Assembly (NCBI GenBank): GCA_030062745.1
Contig: CP099840.1
Location: 15,687,218 to 15,751,217 of the forward strand
Length of the DNA stretch: 64,000 nt
From: Capitulum mitella
Lineage: Eukaryota; Arthropoda; Thecostraca; Pollicipedomorpha; Pollicipedidae
Direction: 5' to 3'
Under the pieces are notes generated by a model that was not told where the DNA came from, ran no database searches, and saw only the letters and a program-made list of their open reading frames with translations. Below are positions 62,656-64,000 of the stretch, one piece after another. Both the position numbers and the translations under genes were made by a program. Every line of letters begins with the position of its first letter. The first letter of the stretch is position 1.

Positions 62656-63135
62656 CTAATCACAATGCGTCCGTTTTGCCTCTGGTTCGGTCAACGTTTT
62701 ACGTCGGATCTTAATCTTTCGTTTCTCCAGGCGTAATTTAGCCTTGATGTCAGATGATTCGTCCCCGGAACTGTTTTGCCTGTTCTTCCCAAAAACGGTG
62801 CGATTATGTGGTTCGTCGGCCACTTTCGCACTGTAACCGGTGGCCAAGCTCTGTCCGGCGGCGACTTCCGGTGGGTCCGCCTCAGCCGCTTTGTCGGCCG
62901 GTTCGGCGCCGCTCGGACGCCGCTTCACCATTAACCGGTCCTGGCCGACGTCTGGCGGCCGCTTACTGCCCAGCCTGATGATCCGCTTCTGGCCGAGCAC
63001 CACCGCCGGAGGAGGTTTCAGACGGCTGACACTGGGCGACGCTGCGGTCGGCACGTCCGGAACAGAAACACGTGGAGCCGCAGAGATCCGCCCGCTGTCC
63101 GCAGCCGGCGTCTGGCTGAAGCCGGCTCCATTCCC
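62656..63135 (-). CDS. Possible 3'-terminal exon of a convergent hypothetical gene
   Basis: A minus-strand frame of about 160 codons follows a possible acceptor (gtgacgtttcag, ending at about 63136) and ends at a stop at 62656. The product is basic and disordered-looking: GFSQTPAADSGRISAAP, SVSRLKPPPAVVLGQKRIIR, LGSKRPPDVGQDRLMVKRR, then SGDESSDIKAKLRLEKRKIK. The alternation of acidic and strongly basic segments looks more like protein than the neighbouring frames. I recognise no family. If real, it is convergent with PICALM. The frame is also open upstream to an ATG at 63174. Confidence 0.4.
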   Translation of the reverse strand, partial: GNGAGFSQTPAADSGRISAAPRVSVPDVPTAASPSVSRLKPPPAVVLGQKRIIRLGSKRPPDVGQDRLMVKRRPSGAEPADKAAEADPPEVAAGQSLATGYSAKVADEPHNRTVFGKNRQNSSGDESSDIKAKLRLEKRKIKIRRKTLTEPEAKRTHCD

Positions 63136-63179
63136 TGAAACGTCACGGATACTCACCACAACAGGCCTCACCAACTCCC

Positions 63180-64000
63180 GCGTGGCATCGATATAAGGCC
63201 ACGGGACAGACTAGCGATTCATCGATGATCAACAAAATGTCTCTTGCTGTACTGTGCTAACCGTAGTTCGCTATCTGTACTGTTGCTGAAGTTAAACTCG
63301 GCGCGTCCTAATTTTCTGGGTAATTTCTCAACCACTGTGGTACCAAGTTGCTGAAGCTTTGGATATCGCCATTTTACGAGCCAATTCCTGGAACAGCCCG
63401 GTCAAAAAAGAACAGCAAATCAGGGTTTCCATATCCGCTTAATGCTCAAAGCAAAAATAGAAAAAAACAGAAGTAAATAAAAAATGGTGACTAAACACGC
63501 CGAGTAGAAGCTACGGATGCATGATATCACCCGTTCAGCGCTAGGCTACGCACGCTGCCGGCGACTGACTGCCCGTGCGTCTGGTCATTTCTGTTGGTAC
63601 TGCCGAACGGATAGGATGGTGCGTTTTAACATGCCCGAAGCACCACGGTACACACAGCGGAAGATGACGCCAGACAGCAGAAAAGCTGTTGAAAGGCAAC
63701 AATATAAGTGAAAAGGTGGTTATGGATGTATGGTCGTGGGCAGTCAGAATAACATGGAGGCGAACGCAGGCTTTCCCACAAGAATGGTCGGAAGCTGTAG
63801 TGTCGCAAGTCCTCTCAAGAATTCCGTGTTTTGCCTTGGGCCAACAACATACAGGCCCTGGACAGGCAATGATGCTGAACATTCGAGAATAGGGGAACAG
63901 TTGTATACAATGTAGCTCAAATACTTCAGAACTCCAAACTTTCCGGAAAACAGAACAATACGAAACGGCAATAAAGGATGCATGCAACACTGAACCTCAC
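63180..64000. other. Window end, no gene recognised
   Basis: A minus-strand open frame of 149 codons (63541-63990) has no recognisable motif. The rest is AT-rich. Confidence 0.35.

Noticed and set aside
1..64000. CRISPR arrays, bacterial operons or prophage-like clusters
   Set aside because: The direct repeats found are tandem microsatellites or minisatellites without spacer structure, and gene structure is spliced eukaryotic.

Overview
The window is eukaryotic genomic DNA, most likely from an arthropod. The evidence is a spliced gene with GT-AG introns, abundant simple-sequence repeats, decayed Penelope-like, non-LTR and Tc1/mariner elements, and a short (AACCT)n tract, which is the arthropod telomere unit TTAGG on the other strand. 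A crustacean or a chelicerate would both fit; the species cannot be named from the sequence.

One conserved gene dominates. A plus-strand PICALM/AP180 (Drosophila lap) homologue runs from an ATG at 27878 to a TAA at 56910-56912. It has 14 coding exons whose splice phases join perfectly (1836 nt, 611 codons plus stop). Exons 1-7 encode the ANTH domain with an intact phosphoinositide-binding motif. Exons 8-14 encode the unstructured tail with NPF, DLF, DLL and DPF endocytic motifs. Introns range from 388 to 6795 bp and are filled with repeats.

Layout. 1-3.1 kb: three successive large inverted repeats, two of them head-to-head copies of Penelope-like GIY-YIG endonuclease fragments. 3.1-8.4 kb: gene-poor, partly CpG-poor DNA. 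8439-12029: a terminal-inverted-repeat DNA transposon with 8-bp target duplications. It carries a broken gene of an arthropod multi-copy family and sits inside a (TGTC)-rich satellite-like array that continues to about 14.25 kb. 14.3-23 kb: repeats and a dead Tc1/mariner transposase. 22.9-29.8 kb: a strongly CpG-poor block around the 5' end of PICALM, containing a young 618-bp foldback MITE that is CpG-rich. 30-57 kb: PICALM exons separated by repeat-rich introns (mirrored 15-bp minisatellites, AGGTCA-rich elements, a dead non-LTR endonuclease, a Penelope RT fragment). 57-64 kb: an inverted copy of the intron-8 repeat, GC-rich degenerate minisatellites, and a possible 3' exon of a convergent minus-strand gene (62656-63135).

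The most informative findings are: the block-wise CpG depletion, which can be tested internally because the same repeats occur inside and outside the blocks; the transposon with an uncharacterised transposase-like protein; the repeated head-to-head Penelope palindromes; and the repeat-borne ecdysone-receptor-like elements. I found no prokaryotic system, no CRISPR array and no intact RNA gene. All alignments were done by eye.
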